In this document: one piece after another, positions 33,683 to 47,632 of the stretch
Layout: each line of letters starts with the position of its first letter
Numbering within the stretch: position 1 is the stretch's first letter
Source of the DNA: Isosphaeraceae bacterium
GTDB taxonomy: Bacteria; Planctomycetota; Planctomycetia; Isosphaerales; Isosphaeraceae
DNA: 51,122 bases
Assembly (NCBI GenBank): GCA_031291845.1
Contig: JARLIH010000133.1
Location: 1 to 51,122, forward strand
Direction of reading: 5' to 3'
Position numbers and translations under genes: made by a program
Notes under the pieces: model-generated
The model's input: the letters and a program-made list of their open reading frames with translations, nothing else
Database searches by the model: none
Told to the model about the DNA's origin: nothing

Positions 33683-34335
33683 GTTGGGCGCTGCACGCCG
33701 GAACCGCCGTCCGTTGACCGTGCTGTTTTTTCCGACGTTGTCGGCCATGATCTCGCGCTTTCTGCGGCTTGTGGAACCGATCACCGCACCGGCAAGGTGC
33801 ACCATGGCCGCAAAAGCAATCACATGACGGCGCCTCCGCCTAATCTTTGCGCATAGGGTCTGGCGGACCGAGGTATGCCCGGCTATAATCTGGCCCCAGC
33901 GAGAATGGGAATGGGGGCTCGCTTCGCTGTTTCTGAGGCGGGCTCCGACCGAATTGCAGGACCGGCGTCTCTCCCGCTGAGGCGACATGGTCCGACCGTC
34001 GTGGCGCAGGCCGCGAGGCGCGGACCAGCTCGCAGGCTGCTCTCCCCATCCTTCCGTCACCGGCTTCCGCCTGGACCGGCCTCGCCACGGCGGGTCGGCT
34101 CGGGTCGGACATGGACCGACGTGAATGGTGGGCGGCGCAGCTTTCCCCGTGGACACGGTGCTCCCAGGCTCCGCGTTCTTCGCGCTCGGCGCGGCTTCAG
34201 TTCCGTGGCGTCGTCAGCCCGGAAGGCCGCCGGCGCGAGTGCCGGTTCAACCGGCGCGGCCCGCGTACGGCCGTCCGGGAAGGGGTCGAGCGAGACACGC
34301 TCCCTGTCATTTTGTCCTTGATTGGAGTTCTCCGC
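33683..34335. other. Long gene-free leader before glnN
   Basis: No gene is supported in these 653 bases. A perfect TATAAT at 33884-33889 is the best -10 (the -35 region is poor); if used, the glnN message has a leader of about 440 bases. A T6 run lies at 33724-33729. The region is GC rich with many short dyads but I could not pick one structure. No sigma-54 (-24 GG, -12 GC) promoter is evident. Confidence 0.5.
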
Positions 34336-36528
34336 ATGGGACAATCCACTGCGCGCCAAAACGCCATTAACGCGGTCACCTCTTGGTCCATGGATGGCCA
34401 CCACCCCAGCCTCAAGGAGACGCGTAAGCCCCTCCGCGAGCTGTTCGGCGTCAACGTGTTCTCCGACGAGGTCATGCGCAACCGTCTCCCCGAGCACATC
34501 TACAAGGCCCTGAGCAAGACGATCAAGAAAGGCGCGCCGCTCGACCCGTCCGTGGCCGACATCGTGGCGACCGCCATGCGCGAGTGGGCCATGGAGCGCG
34601 GCGCGACGCACTACACCCACTGGTTCCAGCCGATGACCGGCCTGACGGCCGAGAAGCACGACTCGTTCCTGGCTCCTTCGGAAGCCGGCAGCGCGATCAC
34701 CGAGTTCAGCGGCAAGGAGCTGGTGCGCGGCGAGCCCGACGCTTCGAGCTTCCCCTCCGGCGGCATCCGCGCGACGTTCGAGGCCCGCGGTTACACCGCG
34801 TGGGACCCGACCAGCCCCGCCTTCATCCTTGAGAACCCGAACGGCACGACCCTCTGCATCCCGACCGCCTTCTGTTCGTGGACCGGCGAGGCCCTCGACA
34901 AGAAGACCCCCCTGCTCCGCTCGATGGACGCCCTGAGCAAGCAGGCGGTGCGCGTCTTGAAGCTGTTCGGTTCCGAGGCCACGCACGTCAGCACCACGGC
35001 CGGCCCCGAGCAGGAATACTTCCTGATCGACAAGAACTTCTATTTCGCCCGGCCCGACCTCATCAACGCCGGCCGCACCCTCTTCGGCGCCAAGCCCCCC
35101 AAGGGGCAGGAGATGGAAGACCACTACTTCGGCTCCATCCCCGAGCGCGTCCTGGCCTGCATGCTCGAGACCGAAATCGAGCTGTACAAGCTCGGCGTGC
35201 CGGTCAAGACCCGCCACAATGAGGTGGCCCCCGCGCAGTACGAGCTCGCGCCAATCTTCGAGAGCGCCAACGTCGCGACCGACCACAACATGCTTGTGAT
35301 GGAGACGATGAAGCGCGTGGCCGACCGCTATGGCCTTCAGCTCCTCCTGCACGAGAAGCCCTTCGCGGGCGTCAACGGCTCGGGCAAGCACCTGAACTGG
35401 TCGATGGGCGACGACCTCGGCAACAACCTGCTGAAGCCGGGCGACACGCCGCACGACAACGCCCAGTTTCTCATCTTCCTCGCCGCCGTGATTCGCGCGG
35501 TTGCCAAGCACGGCGACCTGCTTCGCGTGTCGATCGCGTACGCGGGCAATGACCACCGCCTGGGGGCCAACGAGGCCCCGCCGGCCATCATCTCGATCTT
35601 CCTGGGGGACATGCTCCAGGACATCGTCGACCAGATCGAGAAGGGGGGCGCCAAGAGCACCAAGGCCGGCGGCACGATGACGGTGGGCGTCTCCGTCCTG
35701 CCGACGTTGCCGCGCGACCCGGGCGACCGCAACCGCACGAGTCCGTTCGCGTTCACCGGCAACAAGTTCGAGTTTCGCGCTGTGGGCTCGAGCCAGTCGA
35801 TCTCCGGCCCGCAGATCGTCCTCAACACGATCGTCGCCGAGAGCCTCGACGAAATCGCGACCGCGCTGGAGAAGGGGATCGCGGCCGGTAAGGACCTGAA
35901 CTCCGAAATCCAGGCCCTCTTGCCCAAGCTGATCGCCGAAAGCAAGCACGTCATCTTCAACGGCGACAACTACTCCGAGGCCTGGCATGCCGAGGCCGAG
36001 AAGCGCGGCTTGCCTAACCGCCGCAGCACGATCGACAGCTTGCCCGACTTCGTCTCGCCCAAGAGCATTGCCCTCTTCGGCAAGTACGGCGTCCTCTCGG
36101 CGCGCGAGATCCACTCGCGTTACGAGATCTTCTTGGAGAACTACAAGAAGACGATCAACATCGAGTCGCAGTTGACCATCCAGATTGCGAAGCGGATGAT
36201 CCTGCCGGCCGCCCTGCGTTATCAGGCCGAGGTCGCTCAGGCGATCGCCAACCTGAAGGCCACGGGCGCGACCGCGCCCAAGACCCAGACGGCCCTGCTG
36301 AGCGAGCTGGTCGAGACGATCGAAGAGCTCGAGACCGCCACGGACGCGCTCACCGAGGCCGTCGACGAGCATGCCGAAGGCGACACCTTCGCCCACGCCA
36401 AGTACTCGCACGAGAAGATCGTCCCCGCCATGCTCGCCGTTCGCGCCGCGGGCGACAAGCTCGAAGGGCTCGTGGCGGACGACCTGTGGCCGCTGCCGAC
36501 GTATCAGGAAATGCTGTTCATCAAGTGA
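34336..36528 (+). CDS. glnN: Glutamine synthetase type III
   Basis: Makes glutamine from glutamate, ammonium and ATP. At 730 aa it has the length of GSIII, not GSI (about 470). Signature phrases are [19 protein letters not shown] near the N-terminus, [87 protein letters not shown] and [14 protein letters not shown]. The last three hold the ATP, ammonium and glutamate residues. ATG 34336 has TTGGAG ahead; the frame is open further upstream without homology. A strong terminator follows. It forms the GS arm of a GS-GOGAT locus with gltB and gltD about 2-7 kb downstream. No GlnB/GlnK gene is in the window. Confidence 0.97.
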   Translation: MGQSTARQNAINAVTSWSMDGHHPSLKETRKPLRELFGVNVFSDEVMRNRLPEHIYKALSKTIKKGAPLDPSVADIVATAMREWAMERGATHYTHWFQPMTGLTAEKHDSFLAPSEAGSAITEFSGKELVRGEPDASSFPSGGIRATFEARGYTAWDPTSPAFILENPNGTTLCIPTAFCSWTGEALDKKTPLLRSMDALSKQAVRVLKLFGSEATHVSTTAGPEQEYFLIDKNFYFARPDLINAGRTLFGAKPPKGQEMEDHYFGSIPERVLACMLETEIELYKLGVPVKTRHNEVAPAQYELAPIFESANVATDHNMLVMETMKRVADRYGLQLLLHEKPFAGVNGSGKHLNWSMGDDLGNNLLKPGDTPHDNAQFLIFLAAVIRAVAKHGDLLRVSIAYAGNDHRLGANEAPPAIISIFLGDMLQDIVDQIEKGGAKSTKAGGTMTVGVSVLPTLPRDPGDRNRTSPFAFTGNKFEFRAVGSSQSISGPQIVLNTIVAESLDEIATALEKGIAAGKDLNSEIQALLPKLIAESKHVIFNGDNYSEAWHAEAEKRGLPNRRSTIDSLPDFVSPKSIALFGKYGVLSAREIHSRYEIFLENYKKTINIESQLTIQIAKRMILPAALRYQAEVAQAIANLKATGATAPKTQTALLSELVETIEELETATDALTEAVDEHAEGDTFAHAKYSHEKIVPAMLAVRAAGDKLEGLVADDLWPLPTYQEMLFIK

Positions 36529-36555
36529 GAGCGTTGCCAGATCGGGAAACGAACT

Positions 36556-36598
36556 GGCCGCCGCCTTCGGGCCATGACCCGAAGGCGGCGGCCGTTTT
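36556..36598 (+). terminator. Strong rho-independent terminator of glnN
   Basis: A perfect 16-bp stem (GGCCGCCGCCTTCGGG with CCCGAAGGCGGCGGCC) closes a six-base loop, and TTTT follows one base later. It is 28 bases after the glnN stop. Confidence 0.93.
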
Positions 36599-36692
36599 GC
36601 GTCTTGACCTCTGCGCGACAAACCGGCGCTGCGGGCTCGTCCGGCGGAAGGCCTCCATGCGTAGGGTGCAGGAATACGGCAGGCCGGCCACC

Positions 36693-36722
36693 TTGTCGCC
36701 GAGAATCCGGAACGTCTACGAT
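36693..36722 (+). promoter_or_regulatory. Candidate promoter of the small gene-HNH pair
   Basis: TTGTCG (36693-36698), an 18-base spacer and TACGAT (36717-36722), 44 bases before the start at 36767. It follows a lone half-copy of the GTAGGGTGCA repeat at 36660-36676. Confidence 0.45.
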
Positions 36723-36766
36723 AGGGAAAAATGGCGTCGCGGCAGGCGCAACGAAGGGAGCCGTTC

Positions 36767-36991
36767 ATGCCCCCCGTTGTCGAAGCACCCTTGGAGTTGG
36801 TCGAGGCGATCGCTTCGCTACGATTCCCCGAGCGAACGGACCGGCGTCTGCAGCAGCTCATGGATCGAAACTACGATGGCCTGCTATCGAGCGAGGAGAA
36901 AGAAGATCTCGAGGCCCTGGTCGAGCTGAGCGAGTCGTGGTCGCTCGTGCGTGCGCAGGCCCTCCACCTCTTGGGACGCGCGGCCGGATGA
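36767..36991 (+). CDS. Small acidic protein paired with an HNH nuclease (74 aa)
   Basis: The start is ATG with AAGGGAG 8 bases ahead; an ATG 36 bases upstream lacks such a site. The protein reads LELVEAIASLRFPERTDRRL, QQLMDRNYDGLLSSEEKEDL and SWSLVRAQALHLLGR, a helical acidic protein with an EF-hand-like D-R-N-Y-D-G-L-L-S-S-E-E loop. I recall very similar proteins directly upstream of HNH genes in cyanobacteria and other bacteria, always as a pair; no function is known to me. The stop overlaps the HNH start in ATGA. The arrangement fits an antitoxin or immunity protein preceding a nuclease, but that is inference. Confidence 0.8.
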   Translation: MPPVVEAPLELVEAIASLRFPERTDRRLQQLMDRNYDGLLSSEEKEDLEALVELSESWSLVRAQALHLLGRAAG

Positions 36992-37423
36992 CCGGCCTGC
37001 CGTGGAATCAGGTTGCCCGGCTGGTTGAGGATCGGGCGGACGGGCGTTGCGAAATACTGCCAGATGCACCAGGCCCTGCAAGGGGCTACCTTTCACGTCG
37101 AACATATCCTACCGAGTGCGCGAGGCGCAGCATCCGAGCTCGAGATCCTCGCCTGGTGCTGCCCGAGCTGCAATCTGCACAAGTCGAATCGGATTGACGC
37201 ACCCGATCCCGATGGGGGAGCGATTGTGCCCCTCTTCCACCCACGGCGCGACTCCTGGCCCGACCATTTTCAATGGGAAGGCCTCCAGCTCACCGGCAAA
37301 ACGGCGCCGGCGCGAGCAACGATCAGCGCTCTCGACTTGAACCACCCCCGACGCATCAGGATTCGTCAGGCCGAAACGATGTTCGGCTTGTTTCTCGGTA
37401 TGAATCGACCCGGTCCAGCCTGA
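36988..37423 (+). pseudogene. HNH endonuclease with a single-base frameshift
   Basis: The coupled frame gives MTGLPWNQVARLVEDRADGR then CE, and after that runs off as ILPDAP. In the frame one base further, YCQMHQALQGATFHVEHILP, then CCPSCNLHKSNR, continues to 37423. Deleting one A from GAAATAC (37051-37057) restores CEYC, a proper HNH zinc pair with the later CPSC, and the His of VEHILP as catalytic base. The repaired protein is about 144 aa. It is either a real inactivation or a read error in a short A run. The partner gene upstream is intact. Confidence 0.85.
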
Positions 37424-37517
37424 GCGCGTTTCGCTCGCCGATGAGTCGCCGTATGCCTCTGACCTTCCCATTTTTCACCGTTTGGCCTTGACGCGCCATC
37501 GTCACCGCGCGTTTACT

Positions 37518-37580
37518 ATTACGAATTCCAATACCATCCCGGGCGCAGTATCAAGGTTTTGCTGATAACCAATCAGGCAA
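37518..37580 (+). promoter_or_regulatory. Candidate LysR-type operators upstream of lysR
   Basis: ATTACGAATTCCAAT (37518-37532) is a T-N11-A dyad of the sort LysR proteins bind. A second imperfect dyad, TTGCTGATAACCAATCAGGC then AA (37559-37580), ends 6 bases before the start codon. TTGACG at 37488 with TTTACT/TACTAT at 37512-37519 may be the promoter, with long spacing. Autorepression is the usual mode. Confidence 0.45.
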
Positions 37581-37586
37581 GGTCGC

Positions 37587-38558
37587 ATGCAGCTTGAGGC
37601 ATTGAAGATCTTCTGCGACGTCGTGCGGTGGGCCAGCTTTTCGCGAGGGGCGGCGGAGAACCAGGTCTCCCAGTCCTCGGCGAGCCAGGCGGTCCATGCG
37701 CTCGAGCACCGCCTGGGGGTGAAGCTGATCGACCGCAAGAAGCGGCCCTTGGTGCTGACGCCGCACGGGAAGGTCTTCTACGACGGATGCAAGGAGCTGG
37801 TCGGCCGTTACCTCGAGATCGAGAACCGGGTCAAGGCGCTGGAAGACGAGCACAACGTCGTCGGGACGGTCCACGTCGCGTCGATCTATTCGGTCGGCCT
37901 GCATCACATGAGCCGCTATGTGCGCACGTTCGGCGAGCACTACCCGGGGGCGAACGTCCGGCTGGAGTTCCTGCACCCGACGCGCGTCGCCGAGAGTGTG
38001 AGTAAGGGTGGGGCCGAGCTCGGGATCGTCTCGTTCCCCCGCAAATGGCCCGACCTGGCCGTCATCCCCTGGCGCACGGAGGAGATGGTCCTGGCGGTCC
38101 ATCCGTCGCACCCGCTCGCGAGCCTGTCGTGCGTGCCGGTCGGCCGGCTCGCCCGCGAGAAGTTCGTCAGCTTCGATACCGACCTTCCCATTCGCCGAGC
38201 GATCGACCGGTTCCTCCGGCATCACGAGGTGCAGGTGGAGGTGGTCATGGAGTTCGACAACATTGAGAACATCAAGCGCGCGGTCGAGATTCCGGGGGGA
38301 GCCGCGCTCCTGCCCGAGCCGACCGTGACGCGCGAGGTCGAGGCGGGAACGCTCGTCGCCCTTCCGATCGACGGGCAGGATCCCCTCCACCGCTTAACGC
38401 GGCCGCTGGCCATCATTCACCGGCGGCACAGGGAGCTCGGCCTGACGGCCTCGCGGTTCTTGAAACTGCTCACGGCCGACGACCCGGCGCTCCCGGCTGG
38501 GTCCGCCGCCGCAAAAGGGTCGGCGACCGCGAACGGCTCCCTCCCTCACAGGGTCTGA
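37587..38558 (+). CDS. LysR-family transcriptional regulator
   Basis: A 323-residue regulator. Residues 1-60 are the winged helix ([20 protein letters not shown], then [20 protein letters not shown]). An alpha linker and the two-lobed effector domain follow ([20 protein letters not shown], then [20 protein letters not shown]). The C-terminal 25 residues are Ala/Gly-rich. LysR proteins act as tetramers that sense a small metabolite. It precedes gltB in the same direction, like GltC beside gltA in Bacillus, so control of glutamate synthase is likely; 2-oxoglutarate or glutamate are plausible effectors. The effector and target are inferred. Confidence 0.93.
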   Translation: MQLEALKIFCDVVRWASFSRGAAENQVSQSSASQAVHALEHRLGVKLIDRKKRPLVLTPHGKVFYDGCKELVGRYLEIENRVKALEDEHNVVGTVHVASIYSVGLHHMSRYVRTFGEHYPGANVRLEFLHPTRVAESVSKGGAELGIVSFPRKWPDLAVIPWRTEEMVLAVHPSHPLASLSCVPVGRLAREKFVSFDTDLPIRRAIDRFLRHHEVQVEVVMEFDNIENIKRAVEIPGGAALLPEPTVTREVEAGTLVALPIDGQDPLHRLTRPLAIIHRRHRELGLTASRFLKLLTADDPALPAGSAAAKGSATANGSLPHRV

Positions 38559-38582
38559 TGATCGAAAGCCGACGCAGTGCAA

Positions 38583-38657
38583 GGGAGGGGGCTGCTACCC
38601 CCTCCCCGTACCACGACCACGGATCGGCCGGTGGCGACGAACGAACGTCACCGGCCG
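38583..38657 (+). promoter_or_regulatory. Two hairpins in the gltB leader
   Basis: Hairpin A: GGGAGGGGG (38583-38591) with CCCCCTCCC (38598-38606), loop CTGCTA. Hairpin B: CGGCCGGTG (38625-38633) with CACCGGCCG (38649-38657), 15-base loop containing the direct repeat ACGAACGAACG. Neither has a T run. They lie between lysR and gltB and could shape the leader of gltB or end lysR transcription. Confidence 0.55.
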
Positions 38658-38722
38658 CGCGAACGAACAAAGTCCCGCAGCGAACAGTCCGAGCCCACGG
38701 AAAGCGCCGTGAAGGGTGTGCC

Positions 38723-43285
<4,563 letters not shown>

Positions 43286-43295
43286 GGAGAAGGGA

Positions 43296-43743
43296 GAGTT
43301 TTAACCACAGATGGACACAGATGAGCACAGATGACGAAAAAGGGCAGAAGGATTCGCGGACCTTCGCGATTATCGGGGCCGCGATGGAAGTCCATCGACA
43401 AATGGGGCAAGGTTTCTTAGAAAACGTCTACCAAGAGGCGCTCTCGCTGGAGTTCACTGCTCGTGCCGTGCCGTTCCGGCGCGAGTTGGAACTGCCGGTA
43501 TTTTACAAAGGCCAAGTATTGGCCTGCACGTACCGGGCCGACTTCGTCTGCTACGGAACCGTGATCGTCGAGCTGAAGGCTTTGAAAGAATTGACTGCTC
43601 GAGAAACCGCCCAGGTGATTAATTACCTGAAGGCCACTCGGCTCTCCCTTGCCCTACTGCTTAACTTCGGTACCTCGCGCCTCGAGTACCAGAGACTCGT
43701 TCTTTAATCTGTGCTCATCTGTGTCCATCTGTGGTTAAAACTC
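43296..43743. mobile_element. GxxExxY gene cassette with perfect 37-bp terminal inverted repeats
   Basis: The left end (43296-43332) starts GAGTTTTAACCACAGATGGA and ends GCACAGAT; the right end (43707-43743) is its exact reverse complement over 37 bases. Only the 387-base GxxExxY gene lies between. Each end is internally repetitive (CACAGATG three times). Outside both ends, weaker CATCCACAGAT sequences extend the symmetry (43272-43283 and 43773-43786). No transposase is encoded, so movement would need help in trans. It interrupts the gltB-gltD operon. Similar ACCACAGATGGACACAGATG repeats around GxxExxY genes are common in planctomycetes, as I recall. Confidence 0.85.
43321..43707 (+). CDS. 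GxxExxY protein (PD-(D/E)XK-like superfamily)
   Basis: A 128-residue protein. GAAMEVHRQMGQGFLENVYQ holds the G-x-x-E-x-x-Y signature; LELPVFYKGQ, YRADFVCYGTVIVELKALKE (the D-x-n-E-x-K nuclease-like triad) and QVINYLKATRLSLALLLNFG follow. The family is assigned to the PD-(D/E)XK fold and its role is unknown; nuclease activity is a reasonable guess. The only in-frame ATG near the front (43321) is inside the left inverted repeat, so the first residues MSTD are repeat-encoded; the TAA stop ends on the first base of the right repeat. No separate Shine-Dalgarno is seen, so it may rely on read-through from gltB. Confidence 0.92.
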   Translation: MSTDDEKGQKDSRTFAIIGAAMEVHRQMGQGFLENVYQEALSLEFTARAVPFRRELELPVFYKGQVLACTYRADFVCYGTVIVELKALKELTARETAQVINYLKATRLSLALLLNFGTSRLEYQRLVL

Positions 43744-43805
43744 TTCTCTCTTCATCTATGGATGCTCCCGTCATCTGTGGATGACTTCGTCGTTGGAGGT
43801 GAGTG

Positions 43806-45281
<1,476 letters not shown>

Positions 45282-45543
45282 GCGGCGCTGCGGGTGTACG
45301 GGCGACTCAACGCCGCGGTTACCGGAGCATGACCGCAAATCGACGAGGACCTGAGAAAAACATTTGCGGGAGGGTGCGGGCCTCGCTAAGGTGACCGTAA
45401 TCTCTCGACCACTTCTCGGCGGGGTGCTCAAGGCGTCCGCAACTTATCGCGAACGATGGCCACAACACGGCTTGCATCGTCCCAAGAGGCGTTGCAAGTC
45501 ACTGTGTCCAGCGGCGATCGGACTGCCCGGAGGGCCGGCCCGT

Positions 45544-46647
45544 ATGATCTCCATCGTCAAACCGGACCAAGCGTGCTCGCGCCACAACCTGACGGTCCAA
45601 TGTCCCTGCGGCCGTACCCTACGCGCGAGAATTGAACTCGCAGGCAGCGAGATCGAGTGCTGGGACTGCCACTGCAAAGTGCTCGTCCCGTTCCCGCGCT
45701 CAGCCAGCGAAGTGCTCCGAGCGTTGCGCAAGGGTTGGGACGACGTCTTCGAGACGAACCTGTTCCCGATGCTGATCGGGGTGGCGGCCGTCCTGACGAG
45801 CATGCTCGCCATCCCGACGCTGGGCGTGCCACTGGGGATCGCCGGGATGGTTCTCGTGATCATCGGCTACGGCGTACTGATCCGCCGGGCGGAAGACCCC
45901 GAGGGAGACAGCAGCACGGAGGCTCCCGACGGGACCAGCCTACTCCACTGGCTCGCGCGGGGGGCCGCGTCGGCGCTGTTTGGGGTCGGCCTCTGCGCTC
46001 CGTTCCTCCTGGCGCGCGGGGGTGCCGGTCACACTGCGCGACTGGCGGGCTTTCTCGTGCCGGCGATTGTGACCGCGGTGATGGTGTTCCTGCCCCTGGC
46101 GATGCTGGCGGCCTTTGACCCGGCCGGGCCGCGCGTCGTGCCCGCGGTCCTGCGCTGGCGCTCGCGTTCGGTGCTGCTGTCCCTGGCGATCCTGCCGCTG
46201 CTCTTGGTGGTGCTCGAGTGCACGCTCGTCTTCACGACCTTTTTCCTGGGGATCTTCGGCGGCTTGATGCTCGACCTTGTCCCGGTCCCGCCCGGCCTCC
46301 TCAGCCGCCTGCGCGTGCCTCCTGATTGGATCTACCGTTTCGGCGAGCCGGCCGACATTTCGTTCCTCGGCTTGTACTTGAACAGGCTGAGCCACGGCTA
46401 CACACTCGTCGGCGCGATTCCTCCGTCGCTCACACGGTCGACGCACTTCGAGCTCCAGTTCTGGGCGAGCAACACGGAAATTCCGACCTATTACGCGTTT
46501 CGCTTCGCGCTCACGGTGCTGATCAACACGTTCCTGCTGAGCGTGTTGGCCCTCCAGGCGAGCTGGCTGGGGCGCATCGGCCGGATCGAGGGCCGGCTCA
46601 AGGTCAAACCCGTTCCGGTGGCGGCCGAGCCTAGCCCAGCGGCTTGA
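45544..46647 (+). CDS. Zinc-ribbon-headed multi-pass membrane protein, unknown function
   Basis: A 367-residue protein. Near residues 10-45 is a Cys-rich head (CSRHNLTVQCPCGRTLRARI, then CWDCHCKVLV) resembling a zinc ribbon. At least five hydrophobic segments follow (LIGVAAVLTSMLAIPTLGVP, IAGMVLVIIGYGVLI and others). No enzyme motif is seen. Planctomycetes have many such proteins with a cytosolic ribbon and a membrane body. ATG 45544 is preferred to an upstream start because GGAGGG precedes it and the ribbon begins there. Its end overlaps the convergent amidohydrolase gene by 17 bases. Confidence 0.78.
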   Translation: MISIVKPDQACSRHNLTVQCPCGRTLRARIELAGSEIECWDCHCKVLVPFPRSASEVLRALRKGWDDVFETNLFPMLIGVAAVLTSMLAIPTLGVPLGIAGMVLVIIGYGVLIRRAEDPEGDSSTEAPDGTSLLHWLARGAASALFGVGLCAPFLLARGGAGHTARLAGFLVPAIVTAVMVFLPLAMLAAFDPAGPRVVPAVLRWRSRSVLLSLAILPLLLVVLECTLVFTTFFLGIFGGLMLDLVPVPPGLLSRLRVPPDWIYRFGEPADISFLGLYLNRLSHGYTLVGAIPPSLTRSTHFELQFWASNTEIPTYYAFRFALTVLINTFLLSVLALQASWLGRIGRIEGRLKVKPVPVAAEPSPAA

Positions 46648-47485
46648 AGAGCGTTTGCTCGGCCGTGCGGGTGAGGAGCCACTCGCGATCGTCACGGCTC
46701 AGGAAGTCGAGCCGGTCGCGGATCAAGGCAACGCTGTCAACGTAGCGGTCCCGGTCGACCTGGAACGGGCAGTCGCTCTCCCACATGCAGCGCTTCACGC
46801 CGAACGCGTGGACGACGCTGTGGATCAGCGGAGCCAGGTCCAGGTAGGGCGGCTTCTTGGCCCCGAGTGCGTAGAATGCGCCAACCTTGACGAGCACGCG
46901 CGGATGCTTGGCCAGGGCGCACAGCGCGTCCACATCGCGCTGGTCGATCGTGCCGCTCACGCCGATCCGGCCCAAGTGGTCGATGATCACGGCTGTGTCA
47001 GGGAAGCGCTTGCACATCCGATCGACTTCAGGGAAGGCGTCCGGGTTGATCAAGCAACTCAGCACCTGCCCGGTCTTGGCCGCGGTCGCGAACATCGCGG
47101 CGTAGCCTTCGGGCTGGAGCCAGCGGGCCGGCGGCAGCTTGCTGTAGTTGGGCGCGATCCGAAATGCACGCACGCCCTTTGGGAGGAGATCCTGCATCGC
47201 TGCGCCCGGGTTGGGGCCGAGCGGGTCGACGATGGCCGTCCCCACGAAGCGTTCCGGGTACTGCTTGATCATGTCGAGCATGTACGAGTTATCAAACTCG
47301 TAAAAACTCATCTGAATCAGGTTGACCCGTCCGACCCCCGCCGGCCGGCAATGCGCGAGCAACTCCTCGGCGGTGAACGACGCTGGCTTCATGTCGGCGA
47401 CGGCGAACCCTTTCGCCAGCGGATACCGTGCGACGTCGGGCGTCCAGATGTGCGAATGGGCGTCGATGTAGGGTTCGAGTGCCAC
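46631..47485 (-). CDS. Amidohydrolase-2-family protein
   Basis: A 284-residue metal-dependent hydrolase of the TIM-barrel amidohydrolase 2 group. YIDAHSHIWTPD carries the H-x-H pair; VIIDHLGRIG the later His; MWESDCPFQVDRDRY the catalytic Asp. Members decarboxylate or hydrolyse small ring acids and lactones; the substrate is unknown. The start is GTG 47485 with AGAGGA 7 bases ahead. The frame continues upstream, but that part is the ATCCGCAGATG repeat, so it is excluded. It follows the DUF1501 gene in the same direction, with the repeat between them. Confidence 0.88.
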   Translation of the reverse strand: MALEPYIDAHSHIWTPDVARYPLAKGFAVADMKPASFTAEELLAHCRPAGVGRVNLIQMSFYEFDNSYMLDMIKQYPERFVGTAIVDPLGPNPGAAMQDLLPKGVRAFRIAPNYSKLPPARWLQPEGYAAMFATAAKTGQVLSCLINPDAFPEVDRMCKRFPDTAVIIDHLGRIGVSGTIDQRDVDALCALAKHPRVLVKVGAFYALGAKKPPYLDLAPLIHSVVHAFGVKRCMWESDCPFQVDRDRYVDSVALIRDRLDFLSRDDREWLLTRTAEQTLFKPLG

Positions 47486-47525
47486 GCTTGGTCCTCTGGA
47501 GAAGAATCCGCGGAGAAGAGAAGTG

Positions 47526-47600
47526 ATCCGCAGATGTCGCAGATTAAAATGAGAGAACGACTTCAAGAATTCTGAATCTAATTTGCGTCCATCTGCGGAT
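47526..47600. repeat. ATCCGCAGATG inverted repeat
   Basis: ATCCGCAGATG (47526-47536) faces CATCTGCGGAT (47590-47600) exactly; weaker CGCAGATTAAA/AATTTGCG symmetry flanks the spacer, and another CAATCTGCGGATTG lies at 47615-47628. The period and base mix resemble the ends of the GxxExxY cassette, so this may be an empty relative of that element. Confidence 0.65.
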
Positions 47601-47632
47601 CGTCGCTCTTTTTTCAATCTGCGGATTGTCTT

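Noticed and set aside
34111..34335. N-terminal extension of glnN (75 residues)
   Set aside because: Arg/Ser/Pro-rich text without GSIII similarity; ATG 34336 has a ribosome site and family N-terminus.
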